Shown: in pieces, positions 50,337 to 58,752 of the stretch
How the letters are laid out: each line of letters begins with the position of its first letter
How positions within the stretch are numbered: position 1 is the stretch's first letter
Source: a bacterium
GTDB lineage: Bacteria; Zhuqueibacterota; Zhuqueibacteria; Oleimicrobiales; Geothermoviventaceae
Length of the DNA: 64,000 nucleotides
Direction: 5' to 3'
NCBI GenBank assembly: GCA_028275345.1
Contig: JAPWUV010000001.1
Span: forward strand, 310,001 to 374,000
The notes under the pieces: generated by a model
Databases searched by the model: none
Told to the model about the DNA's origin: nothing
Seen by the model: the letters and a program-made list of their open reading frames with translations, nothing else
Made by a program: the position numbers and the translations under genes

Positions 50337-51428
50337 GTGGAGACCTATCCGATTCCGATGGTTCCAGGGCCTACCTCGGTGGCTCAGGAGGTGCTGAACG
50401 CCTACACCCGCGACTACGGCTCGGCAGATCTCGAACCCGAGTATTATGCCCTGTACGAAGCCACGCAACGCCAGCTTCAGGAGCTGCTGAGGACCCGGAA
50501 TCGCATCGCCATCATGTCCGGCGAGGCGATGCTTGGGCTCTGGGGCGCGCTCAAGAGCTGTCTCCGGCCTGGGGATCGGGTGGTGGCGGTGACGACCGGA
50601 GTGTTCGGCTACGGCATCGCCGAGATGGCAGCCGCTGTGGGCGCGGAGGTGGAGGTGGTGGGGTTTGCGTACGACGAGGCTGCCGACCCGCAGCGAGTGG
50701 CCGAGACGATCCGCAAAGTGCGGCCGAAGATGGTGACCGCCGTGCATTGCGAGACGCCTTCAGGGACCCTCAATCCGATCGCCGAGATCGGGCGTGTGGT
50801 GCGAGAGCTTGATGTTCCCCTGTTTTACGTGGACGCCGTCTCCAGCGCGGCTGGCGCTCCTGTTCTGGTGGATGAATGGGGGATCGATCTCTGCCTTGTG
50901 GGCACCCAAAAGGCGCTTTCGGCTCTGCCCGATTTGGCCATCGTCGCAGTGAGCGACAAAGCCTGGGATGTGGTTCAGGAGGTGGATTACAAGGGGTACG
51001 ATGCCTTGTTGCCGTGGCGCGATGCGCTGGAGCGGCGCTGGTTCCCGTACACGCCCAACTGGCATGCGCTCGCTGCTCTGCACCGAGCCGCCCAGCGGAT
51101 CCTCGACGAAGGGCTCCCGGCCGTTTGGGAACGGCATCGGCTGGCCGCGGAACGCTGTCGGCAAGGCGTGCAGGCATTGGGTCTGGAGCTTTTCCCACGT
51201 TCGGAGGAAATTTGCTCGCCCACAGTCACGGCCGTCAAGGTACCGGAGAAGATCAGCTGGCCAGAGCTGGATCGGCGCCTCCGCTCCCGCGGCTTAGTTG
51301 TAGGCGGCTCGCTCGGTCCTTTGGCAGGGCTTGTGTTCCGCATGGGTCATATGGGACGGCAGGCCACGCCAGTTCTCGTGGAGAAAGCCTTGTTGGTTTT
51401 GGAAGAGGTGCTGGCAGAACTCAGGTGA
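50337..51428 (+). CDS. Class V aminotransferase (alanine/serine-glyoxylate type)
   Basis: The 363-residue product is a fold-type I PLP enzyme of the alanine-glyoxylate / serine-pyruvate aminotransferase group: YPIPMVPGPTSV at the start, HCETPSGTLNPI, YVDAVSSAAGAP (Asp166) and the PLP lysine Lys192 in GTQKALSALPD. Substrates in this group include serine, alanine and ureidoglycine with glyoxylate as acceptor, and phosphonate relatives. The sequence alone does not decide. GTG 50337 has a GGGAGGGAGC ribosome site. TTG 50316 is an alternative. It begins a run with a Nif3 protein, two amidohydrolase-fold proteins and an isochorismatase-fold enzyme. Confidence 0.85.
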   Translation: METYPIPMVPGPTSVAQEVLNAYTRDYGSADLEPEYYALYEATQRQLQELLRTRNRIAIMSGEAMLGLWGALKSCLRPGDRVVAVTTGVFGYGIAEMAAAVGAEVEVVGFAYDEAADPQRVAETIRKVRPKMVTAVHCETPSGTLNPIAEIGRVVRELDVPLFYVDAVSSAAGAPVLVDEWGIDLCLVGTQKALSALPDLAIVAVSDKAWDVVQEVDYKGYDALLPWRDALERRWFPYTPNWHALAALHRAAQRILDEGLPAVWERHRLAAERCRQGVQALGLELFPRSEEICSPTVTAVKVPEKISWPELDRRLRSRGLVVGGSLGPLAGLVFRMGHMGRQATPVLVEKALLVLEEVLAELR

Positions 51429-51478
51429 CGGGCGCCGGATAGCTCCGACAGGTGCCCCTTCCATTGGAGGGGGTTGGC

Positions 51479-52225
51479 ATGCACAGGGACGAGCTGCTTC
51501 GCTATCTCGACGATCTCCTGGCGGCCCGGGAGATCCAGGATTATAGCTTCAACGGACTGCAAGTGGAAGGGAGGGCGGAGGTCCATCGGGTTGTGGTTGG
51601 GGTTTCCGCCTGCGCGGAACTCTTCCGGATTGCCATCGAGAGGGGAGCCGATGCCGTTCTGGTCCATCACGGTCTCCTGTGGCAGGGACAAGATCCGAGG
51701 ATCCGGGGTCCTCTGCGCGACCGAATCCGCCTGCTCTTGATGCACGAGCTGAGCCTGTATGCCTACCACCTCCCGCTGGACAAGCATGCCGAGCTGGGCA
51801 ATAATGCACTGGCCGCTACAGCCCTCGGTTTGAAGGATTGGCAGCCCTTTGCCGGGGTGGGGATCCTTGGGTCTGCCGATGGGCTCAGTATCGACGACGT
51901 GCTACGGAAAGTGGAGGAGCTGTACGGCGGCTATAGCGGTGGCCCCCTCGTGTTCCGCGAAGGTCCCGAGGTGATCCGAAAGGTGGCCATCTTGGCCGGA
52001 GGGGGCGGGAAATACGTGGGCGAGGCCATCCTGGCCGGCGCCGAGCTCATGCTCACGGGTGAGGCGGCCGAACCCGTCCTCCATCTCGTCCGAGAAGCCC
52101 GAATGCATTTCGTCGCCGCCGGTCACTACGCCACAGAACGGCTCGGGGTGCTGGCCCTGAGCGACCATCTCAGGGAGGCGCTTGGCCTCGAGACCCTGTT
52201 TGTGGATGTGCCCAACCCCGTGTGA
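51479..52225 (+). CDS. Nif3-like dinuclear metal-centre protein
   Basis: The 248-residue protein belongs to the Nif3/YbgI family: SFNGLQVEG, the metal-binding VHHGLLW histidines, LYAYHLPLDKH, and the C-terminal HFVAAGHYATER histidine segment. Family members form hexameric toroids with a dinuclear metal site. Proposed roles include GTP cyclohydrolase-like activity and metal insertion, but none is firmly established. ATG 51479 follows TGGAGGGGG. It is placed 50 bases after the aminotransferase and 7 bases before the next gene. Confidence 0.88.
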   Translation: MHRDELLRYLDDLLAAREIQDYSFNGLQVEGRAEVHRVVVGVSACAELFRIAIERGADAVLVHHGLLWQGQDPRIRGPLRDRIRLLLMHELSLYAYHLPLDKHAELGNNALAATALGLKDWQPFAGVGILGSADGLSIDDVLRKVEELYGGYSGGPLVFREGPEVIRKVAILAGGGGKYVGEAILAGAELMLTGEAAEPVLHLVREARMHFVAAGHYATERLGVLALSDHLREALGLETLFVDVPNPV

Positions 52226-52232
52226 GGGCGCT

Positions 52233-52985
52233 TTGCCAGGGAAACTCCGCTTCTACGATTGTCACTGTCGGGTCGGCTCGAGCCAGAAACAACGGCCGGA
52301 GACGCGGCTCGGCTGGGACGGGCTGAGCCGGGTCTTCGCTCACTGCGGCATTGAGCGGGCTCTCGTCGTCCACGCACATGCCCTGGAGCTGGATCCGCTG
52401 GAAGGCAACCGCCGGCTTGCCCACGCCTGCCGCGAGAGGCCGGAGCTGCTCCCGTGCTTTGTGCTCCTACCCCAGCATACGGGGGAGATGCCGCAAGGAG
52501 ACAAGTTGCTGGCCTACCTCACGGAGGAAGGGGCGAGCGCGGTGCGGCTTTGCCCGCGGCTTCACCGGTTTTCCCTCGCAGAGACCTGGTCGGGGAATCT
52601 CCTATCCACGCTGGACGAAGCCGGATATCCTGTCCTCCTCGCCGCCAACGAAGTGGGCTACGAGGAGCTGCACGGCGTCCTCAGGGCGCATCCGGGGTTG
52701 TCGGTCGTCTTGCTGCGCCCCTGGTACCGGGATGCGAGGTGGCTTTACCCCCTTCTCGAGAAGTTCGATCGGCTGTACGTGGAGATTTCCCTGTACCAGC
52801 CGTTCCGAGGGCTGGAGGAACTCGCCCTTCGTTTCGGTCCGGAAAGGCTACTCTTCGGCAGTGGTTTACCCGACTTCGATCCCTGCGCCACTGTGTCCGC
52901 CGTGCGCTGGGCCGATCTGCCTTGGGATTGGCTGGAGGCCATCGCGTGGAAGAATCTGTCGCGTCTGTTGAAGCTGGGAGCGTGA
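52233..52985 (+). CDS. Amidohydrolase-fold protein lacking all expected metal ligands (probable pseudoenzyme)
   Basis: The 250-residue product (TTG 52233, with GAGGG upstream) has the overall pattern of amidohydrolase-2 proteins: FYDCHCRVGS at strand 1 and ERLLFGSGLP near the end. Every ligand position visible in the next protein is changed here. HxH is HCR, the histidine of strand 5 is replaced (LLAANE), that of strand 6 is Arg (LLRPWY), and the Asp of GSD is Gly. It therefore cannot build the standard metal centre. It overlaps the intact paralogue by GTGA, suggesting a partner subunit, scaffold or regulator (inference). Confidence 0.75.
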   Translation: MPGKLRFYDCHCRVGSSQKQRPETRLGWDGLSRVFAHCGIERALVVHAHALELDPLEGNRRLAHACRERPELLPCFVLLPQHTGEMPQGDKLLAYLTEEGASAVRLCPRLHRFSLAETWSGNLLSTLDEAGYPVLLAANEVGYEELHGVLRAHPGLSVVLLRPWYRDARWLYPLLEKFDRLYVEISLYQPFRGLEELALRFGPERLLFGSGLPDFDPCATVSAVRWADLPWDWLEAIAWKNLSRLLKLGA

Positions 52986-53797
52986 CGGAGAGCGCCCTTT
53001 GGGAAGCCTGGCTCAGAGGGGAGCCGCCCGCGGCTGTTCCCATCATCGATGCCCATGCCCATTTGGGCCGGCTGGCGGAATTCCACATTCCCGGGGGAGG
53101 TCGGGCCGAGGACTTGCTTCGGGAAATGGACCGGCTGGGAATTCGCTGCTGCCTGTCCGCACCTTTCGCCGCCTGGGCTGGAGAGCTCGGCGAGGGCCAC
53201 GATGAGATCGCCAGAATAGCCAAACTGTACCCTGGCCGATTCTACGGCTACTGCGTGTATAATCCGGCTTTCGGGGTGGAGCGATCCCTGCATGAGCTGG
53301 AGAGCCGTCTGGCATGTCCCGAATTCGTGGGAATTAAGATTGCGCCCAGCACGCACGGATTTGCCGCCGACGACCCTGACTACGCACCCATGTGGGACTT
53401 CGCTAACCGCAGGGGCCTCGTGGTCCTGACTCACTCCTGGCGCGGCTCGGCGGAAGACGACCCGCGGCGCTTCGAATCCATCGCGCGCAGGTATCCGCGC
53501 GTGCGCATCCTGCTCGGTCACTCGGGTGGGGACGTTCAGGGGATGGTCTCAGCGGCGCGGGTTGCATCCGAGGCCGAGAATATCTACCTTGAGCTCGCAT
53601 CTTCGCACACGCCCCTGGGGATCTTGGAATGGATGGTCGCGACGGTGGGTGCGGAGCGCATTCTGTTCGGGAGCGATATGCCCTTCCTCGATCCGCGCTG
53701 GAAGTTGGGGCAGATCCTCGGCGCTCGCATCCCGGATGCCGCAAAGGAGAAGATCCTGGGCGAGAACGCAAGGCGTCTTTTCGGCCTCGAAGTCTGA
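52982..53797 (+). CDS. Amidohydrolase family protein (amidohydrolase-2 type)
   Basis: The 271-residue product is a TIM-barrel metal-dependent hydrolase or decarboxylase. The ligand set is complete: IIDAHAHLG (HxH), VLTHSW and LLGHSGG histidines, and the Asp in LFGSDMPFLDP. The family covers hydrolysis of C-N or C-O bonds and decarboxylation of aromatic acids, and the substrate cannot be deduced. GTG 52982 overlaps the stop of the preceding metal-less paralogue, so the two are made together. A hairpin terminator follows at once. Confidence 0.85.
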   Translation: MTESALWEAWLRGEPPAAVPIIDAHAHLGRLAEFHIPGGGRAEDLLREMDRLGIRCCLSAPFAAWAGELGEGHDEIARIAKLYPGRFYGYCVYNPAFGVERSLHELESRLACPEFVGIKIAPSTHGFAADDPDYAPMWDFANRRGLVVLTHSWRGSAEDDPRRFESIARRYPRVRILLGHSGGDVQGMVSAARVASEAENIYLELASSHTPLGILEWMVATVGAERILFGSDMPFLDPRWKLGQILGARIPDAAKEKILGENARRLFGLEV

Positions 53798-53829
53798 CCA
53801 AGGCCTCGCCGAGCGAGCGCCTGGTCTTT
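53796..53829 (+). terminator. Probable terminator after the amidohydrolase pair
   Basis: GACCAAGGC (53796-53804) and GCCTGGTC (53819-53826) pair with a single-base bulge around a 14-base loop, followed by TTT. It begins at the stop codon of the amidohydrolase gene. Confidence 0.5.
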
Positions 53830-53914
53830 GGAATCGGCTAAGGGTTTACCGGGGACATCTGAATCCGGCGTTTGGAAGCAGCCGCAATTGCCAATGGGAC
53901 CAGGAGGGGAGAGC

Positions 53915-54481
53915 TTGCAAGAGAAAGGAAGACATCCGCTCTTGTTGAGGCGAGACCAGGCAGTCCTCCTCGTCGTGGATGTTCAGGAGCGACTCCATCC
54001 GGTGATGTGGAACAAGGAGCGGGTGGAGGCCAACGTGGCGCGGCTCCTTCGCGCTTTTCAAGTCCTTTCGCTGCCCGTCTTCGTGACCGAGCAGTACCCC
54101 AAGGGACTTGGACCCACGATTACAGCGCTTCGCGAGCTGGTGCCCGATCTCCGGCCATACGAGAAGCTGCATTTCAGCTGCTGCGCCGTGTGGCCGCTGA
54201 TGCGGGATCTCCAGGACCTCGGGCGCTTTCAGGTGGTCCTCTGCGGGATTGAGGCGCATGTGTGCATCCTGCAGACGGCGATGGATCTCCTCCATTCCGG
54301 CTACCAAGTTCATGTGCCAGCTGATGCGGTCTCTTCGCGGCGCGAGCTGGACTGGCAGATCGCCCTGGACCGGATGCGACGCTCCGGGGTTGTGGTCACC
54401 ACCACGGAGGCCGCGCTGTTCGAGCTTCTGGAGGTTGCGGGGACAACGGAGTTCAAGCAGATCTCGCAGTTGGTCAAGTAG
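53915..54481 (+). CDS. Isochorismatase-fold cysteine hydrolase
   Basis: The 188-residue protein has the catalytic triad of the family: Asp22 (LLVVDVQERL), Lys84 (PYEKLHF) and Cys117 (GIEAHVCILQT), with the cis-peptide region intact. Members include nicotinamidases, isochorismatases and various amidases, and the substrate is open. TTG 53915 was chosen because GGAGGGGAG lies just upstream and the protein then starts shortly before the first strand. ATG 53894 lacks a ribosome site. It follows the amidohydrolase pair after a hairpin. Confidence 0.85.
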   Translation: MQEKGRHPLLLRRDQAVLLVVDVQERLHPVMWNKERVEANVARLLRAFQVLSLPVFVTEQYPKGLGPTITALRELVPDLRPYEKLHFSCCAVWPLMRDLQDLGRFQVVLCGIEAHVCILQTAMDLLHSGYQVHVPADAVSSRRELDWQIALDRMRRSGVVVTTTEAALFELLEVAGTTEFKQISQLVK

Positions 54482-54562
54482 GAGAAGAGCGAGACCCGGG
54501 AGCCGGGCAAGACCGGCGAGAGGATTGCGACGGGACGGACGGTGGAATCCGAGGAGGCAAGG

Positions 54563-56905
54563 ATGAAGAGAACTTCTAGCTGGGCGATGATCGTTGGTCT
54601 GCTAGTCTGTGTTGGGGCGGGCAGAAGTCAGGCCATTGGCTCGCTGCGAGCCAGCTACCTCGAGTACGCGCGGGAGGCCGCGGACTGGGTGTGGGATCAC
54701 TACGACTCGCTTGCTGAGGTGTGGAGCTCGCGCCTCGATCCGAACAGCCCCTTCGGCTATCAGGGCCCCGGATGGTTCCTGGACATGGCGGGGATCTATT
54801 CCTTCCTGTACGAGGTTGAAGGGAATCCGGTCTACGCCGAGAGGGCGAAGAAGGTGCTGCTCACCTACGGCGACTTCCGGAAGTTCTACCCGGCGAGCGC
54901 GGCCCAGCGTCGGTGCGAGTACGATGACGGGGTGCCCGCCCTCCCGAACATGTTCACCACCATGCGCTACTTGCGCGCATACGAGCGACTGAAGCAGCGC
55001 GGTGCACTGACCCCGGCGGAGCAGCACCAGATCGAATCCACGGTGGCGGAGGCGGCCGAGTTCACGCTTCGCACCCAGGAGTGGGGGCCGATGAATCGCA
55101 CCATGTTGCGGGCTGAGGCCTTGGTGCTGGCCGCCCGTCTCTTGCCCAATCACCCCCGCAGCCGCTACTGGAAGATGTATTGCGACGCCATGGCCTACGA
55201 CAATTGGGGGAATTGGGAAATCGAAGATGCCATGCTCTACCACGGGGTCTGGCTTTACTCCCTCCTCAGCTATGCCGACGCCATCGGCAAGCTCCAGGAG
55301 CTGTTCCACACCCCGGAGATGTACTACTACAGCCAATACTTCCTGAACCTCATGGCGCCCAACGGTATGATCCCGGATTTCGGGGATTCCCAGCTGAATA
55401 GCAGCTGGCCCCGCTTCCTGGCCTTCTTCGAAGCGGCGGCTTCGGCGTACCGAGATCCGCAACTCAAATGGGCTGCCCAAACCATCGCGCTCCAGTTCGT
55501 CGACTTCAACAGCCGGGTCAAATCCACGGACCTGGGGTACATCCTTACCGACTGCTACCGCTGGGGTGCAGAGGACCTGGAAGCGAAGGCCCCGCAGGAG
55601 CTGAGCATGGAGGTGATGGAGGATGTCCAGGGGAAGAAGATCGTATTCCGGAATGGCTGGGAGCCGACGTCCACGTACCTCCTGCTCAACTACCGCGATG
55701 AAGGCGAAAGCGGGACGGTGTTCAAGGACTACCTCCGCGACACGATCCCCATCGAAGAGGAAAAGGTAACGCATGGGCATGCCGATGAGAACAGCATCGT
55801 GGCCCTCGTGGCGGGCGGAGCCTTCCTGTTGCACGACGGCGGATACCGCGATTACATGCCGAGCGGCCCCTTCGGTGCTTACCGCCAGGACTACTTCCAC
55901 AATCGCGTTTGTGTGCGTCAGGAGAAGATCTGGATGGGGCAAAAGCCCGGCGAGGCCCGGCTGAGCGTGAATGAACCCGTTCCTGCCCAGCCGCTCCTCG
56001 ACTTCCTGCACAACTCCGGCGCGTACCGTCGGGTCAGGACACAGAAGATCGACTTTCTCACCCTGCCGGAGTTCGATTACAGCCGGACGCGCCTCATCGA
56101 CGACAAGCTGGGCTACGAGTGGGATCGGGTGCTTGTCTACGTGAAGAAGCCGGAGACCTTCGTGGTCTTCGACATTGTAAAAGCCACCGTCGAGGAGTAC
56201 TTCACGGCGGCCGCCCTTTGGCACACGCGCAAGATCGTGGCCTCCGGACCTCACTGGTACGACACGCTGTACGATTCGCTGCAAACGGTGGCCTTGCCCA
56301 CGAACTACCGGCTTCTCGTACTTTTCCCCGAGTCTCGCTTCCGGCTCGAGGGGGTGGAGGAAGAGAGACGGTTCTACCAGAAAGAGCTCGTGATTTACCA
56401 GCTGGCTTCGCAGCACTTGGAGCTCGGCGAAAACGTAGCCCTGACGACGGTGCTCATCCCTCACCCGGCGGAGCAGGAATCGCAGTCGCTCGCGGGGCAG
56501 GTGAGGATCGTGGAGAGTGATCCGGCTGGCGCAGCCGTGGGCATCGAGATCCGCGATGCTCAGCGGATCATCCTGGTGGCCGCAAAACGGGATCTCCGCA
56601 GCCATGTGGTGCGGGATAACCGGCGGCCTCGGTATACCTACGACTCCGGGCGGATGCGTCTAGGCCAATGGGAATGCGACGGCGACTTCCTGTACGCAGA
56701 ATCAACCCCCGAGGAGCTGCGCTATACAGCCGTCAATGTCACTGCAGTCAAATACGGCGAAACCGCCCTTTTCCAGCAGAAACCGACCACCTACGGGTTG
56801 GCTTTCGATGGCTCGCCAGACGGTCCCGGGATTGGCAAGGTGAGGTACTGGCGGGATGGGATTTCGCTCGGCCGTCCGAGGTCGACGCGGACGGGACGAC
56901 GCTGA
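54563..56905 (+). CDS. Secreted heparinase II/III-like polysaccharide lyase
   Basis: The 780-residue product has a signal peptide (about 1-24), an N-terminal alpha-helical toroid (about 30-340, with GPGWFLDMAGIYSFLY and NWGNWEIEDAMLYHG) and a C-terminal heparinase II/III-like beta-sandwich beginning near residue 370. The conserved THGHADENSIVAL segment (His404, His406) and LLHDGGY are the hallmark of this fold, which cleaves uronic-acid-containing polysaccharides by beta-elimination. Candidate substrates are alginate, heparan-like glycans, ulvan-type polymers or other glucuronans. A sorting domain is absent, so it may stay periplasmic. The L-arabinokinase-like gene follows 129 bases later. 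Confidence 0.82.
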   Translation: MKRTSSWAMIVGLLVCVGAGRSQAIGSLRASYLEYAREAADWVWDHYDSLAEVWSSRLDPNSPFGYQGPGWFLDMAGIYSFLYEVEGNPVYAERAKKVLLTYGDFRKFYPASAAQRRCEYDDGVPALPNMFTTMRYLRAYERLKQRGALTPAEQHQIESTVAEAAEFTLRTQEWGPMNRTMLRAEALVLAARLLPNHPRSRYWKMYCDAMAYDNWGNWEIEDAMLYHGVWLYSLLSYADAIGKLQELFHTPEMYYYSQYFLNLMAPNGMIPDFGDSQLNSSWPRFLAFFEAAASAYRDPQLKWAAQTIALQFVDFNSRVKSTDLGYILTDCYRWGAEDLEAKAPQELSMEVMEDVQGKKIVFRNGWEPTSTYLLLNYRDEGESGTVFKDYLRDTIPIEEEKVTHGHADENSIVALVAGGAFLLHDGGYRDYMPSGPFGAYRQDYFHNRVCVRQEKIWMGQKPGEARLSVNEPVPAQPLLDFLHNSGAYRRVRTQKIDFLTLPEFDYSRTRLIDDKLGYEWDRVLVYVKKPETFVVFDIVKATVEEYFTAAALWHTRKIVASGPHWYDTLYDSLQTVALPTNYRLLVLFPESRFRLEGVEEERRFYQKELVIYQLASQHLELGENVALTTVLIPHPAEQESQSLAGQVRIVESDPAGAAVGIEIRDAQRIILVAAKRDLRSHVVRDNRRPRYTYDSGRMRLGQWECDGDFLYAESTPEELRYTAVNVTAVKYGETALFQQKPTTYGLAFDGSPDGPGIGKVRYWRDGISLGRPRSTRTGRR

Positions 56906-57034
56906 GCAGCCGGTCGCTCCAGGGGCACAAAGCACGTTGGCCCGAGCCTTGAGGGGCAGGCTCGCGCCGGGCGAAGAGTGAGGGATCACGGTCTCGGGGA
57001 GCAAGTCCTCGACAGGGAACCAGGAGGGGTGCAG

Positions 57035-58432
57035 ATGGACGTGGAGTCGGAGCGGAGAGAGATTCGCAACTTTGCGCGCGAACTTCACCTCTTCTTTCCC
57101 GGCTTTTTCAGTGGCGAAGCTCCGGTCCTGTTCACGCGTGCCCCGGGGCGGCTGGACGTCATGGGAGGCATCGCAGATTACTCGGGCTCGCTCGTGCTGG
57201 AACTGCCCTTGGATCGGGCCACATTTGTGGCGATCCAGCCCCGCCGTGATCGTCGCCTTGTGGTCACGAGCTGGAATGCCCAGTCGGAGGGGTGGGTCGA
57301 ACGGGTCGAGTGGGATCTGTCCGAGCTCTGGACGGACCGGGGTCCCTTGAGCTATGAGGAGTTCCGGGAGAGGTGGGGTAGGGACCCGCGCCTGAGGTGG
57401 GTCTCGTACGTGCTCGGAGGGCCCTTGGTCCTTGCTCGCCATGGGCTCATCGGGGAGGGGGCAGCAGGAGCAAACGTGGCAATTCGCTCCACAGTGCCCC
57501 TGGGCGCCGGCGTGTCCTCCTCTGCTTCGTTGGAGGTGGCTTCCCTTTTGGCGTTCTGTTCCCTTTGGGATGTGGAGCTCGAACCGCTAAAGCTGGCCCT
57601 ATTGGCCCAGGAGGTCGAGAATCACGCGGTCGGCGCTCCCTGCGGGGTGATGGACCAGGTCACCGCCTTTCTGGGGAAGCGCGATCAGCTCCTCGCGATC
57701 CTGTGCCAGCCGGCGCAGGTGGTGGAATGGATTCCGGTGCCTCAAGAGCTCTGTTTCGTGGGGATTGATACGGGGGTGAAGCACTCAGTGGCGGGGAGCC
57801 GCTATCGGGATACCCGTGTGGCGACGTTCATGGGGAGGAAGATCATCTCGGCCCTGCGGAGAAGCGGAGGGGAACCCGATATCCCCGGCGGCTACCTTTG
57901 CAATGTGAGTCCCGAGGATTTTGTGAAAAAGTATCGCCGCCACCTTCCTGGGAAGATCAAAGGCGCGCAATTCCTCGCTGAGTACGAAGGCCATGACGAC
58001 CCCGCAACCCGCATTGACCCCGAGGCGATCTACGCCGTTCGCAGCCGCACCGAGCACCCAATTCGGGAGAACCGGAGGGTGCATGAGTTCCTGGAGCTCT
58101 TGCGGGCGAAGGGTGGAGAGCAGTCCTACGTCCGCGCCGGCCAGCTCATGTACGCTTCCCACTGGAGCTATACCCGTCTTTGCGGTCTGGGGGCCAAGGA
58201 GGCTGATTTCCTGGTGCAGACCGTCCGCCGGGTGGGGCCGGAGAAGGGATTCTACGGCGCCAAGATCACGGGAGGGGGCTCCGGCGGGACGGTGGCGATT
58301 CTTGTCAAAAAGGAGGCTCGCCAACTAGTCCGCCGGATCGCCGACGCCTACTCCTCCTGGGCAGGGCACTACCCGGAGATCTTTTGGGGGAGCTCGAACG
58401 GAGCCGCTTGGGTGGGAGCCGTACGCGTTTGA
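57035..58432 (+). CDS. GHMP-family sugar kinase, L-arabinokinase-like
   Basis: The 465-residue product has the GHMP kinase sugar-binding start TRAPGRLDVMGGIADYSGS, the ATP-binding PLGAGVSSSASLEVA and the C-terminal GGGSGGTV motif. Bacterial galactokinases normally read GRVNLIGEHTDY at the first motif. The GRLDVMGGIADYSG version is what I recall from plant L-arabinokinase (ARA1), which phosphorylates L-arabinose at C1. I therefore favour a 1-kinase for L-arabinose or a related sugar over galactokinase. It is also longer than typical galactokinases (about 390 residues). ATG 57035 follows CAGGAGGGG. Confidence 0.8.
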   Translation: MDVESERREIRNFARELHLFFPGFFSGEAPVLFTRAPGRLDVMGGIADYSGSLVLELPLDRATFVAIQPRRDRRLVVTSWNAQSEGWVERVEWDLSELWTDRGPLSYEEFRERWGRDPRLRWVSYVLGGPLVLARHGLIGEGAAGANVAIRSTVPLGAGVSSSASLEVASLLAFCSLWDVELEPLKLALLAQEVENHAVGAPCGVMDQVTAFLGKRDQLLAILCQPAQVVEWIPVPQELCFVGIDTGVKHSVAGSRYRDTRVATFMGRKIISALRRSGGEPDIPGGYLCNVSPEDFVKKYRRHLPGKIKGAQFLAEYEGHDDPATRIDPEAIYAVRSRTEHPIRENRRVHEFLELLRAKGGEQSYVRAGQLMYASHWSYTRLCGLGAKEADFLVQTVRRVGPEKGFYGAKITGGGSGGTVAILVKKEARQLVRRIADAYSSWAGHYPEIFWGSSNGAAWVGAVRV

Positions 58433-58578
58433 GCTTCGACTGCGGGGATCGAGCCGCGCCGTAGATCCGGCTCGCTGGGAGAATGCCGGTCCGCCGCGCG
58501 AGGTAGCGACCAGGTCGTGCCAAAAAGCTGCGGGAGCAAAAAGGGGTTCACATCGGCAAGGAAGCCCGGAGCCGCCTC

Positions 58579-58607
58579 TTGATTTTCTCCTAAGGCAGCG
58601 CAATATT
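58579..58607 (+). promoter_or_regulatory. Candidate promoter of the small outer-membrane protein gene
   Basis: TTGATT (58579-58584), 17 bases, AATATT (58602-58607), with a leader of about 140 bases before the start codon. The rest of the 320-base gap shows nothing I can assign. Confidence 0.5.
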
Positions 58608-58752
58608 GTTTTCGGTCGGGAGCCTGGGCAAGGGTTTTCCTGGGGGAAGCGAAAGGTCGGATGGAGCTGCCAGTCGGGGCGGGACGGATCGGGTAGGTGG
58701 ACGGGATGTCCACGTGAGGCCGTGGCAGATCCAAAACCGGGAGGAAGGAGCC

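Noticed and set aside
54602-56605. 667-codon open frame on the minus strand opposite the heparinase-like gene
   Set aside because: Same explanation: the plus-strand protein has a signal peptide and conserved motifs, and the antisense translation has none.
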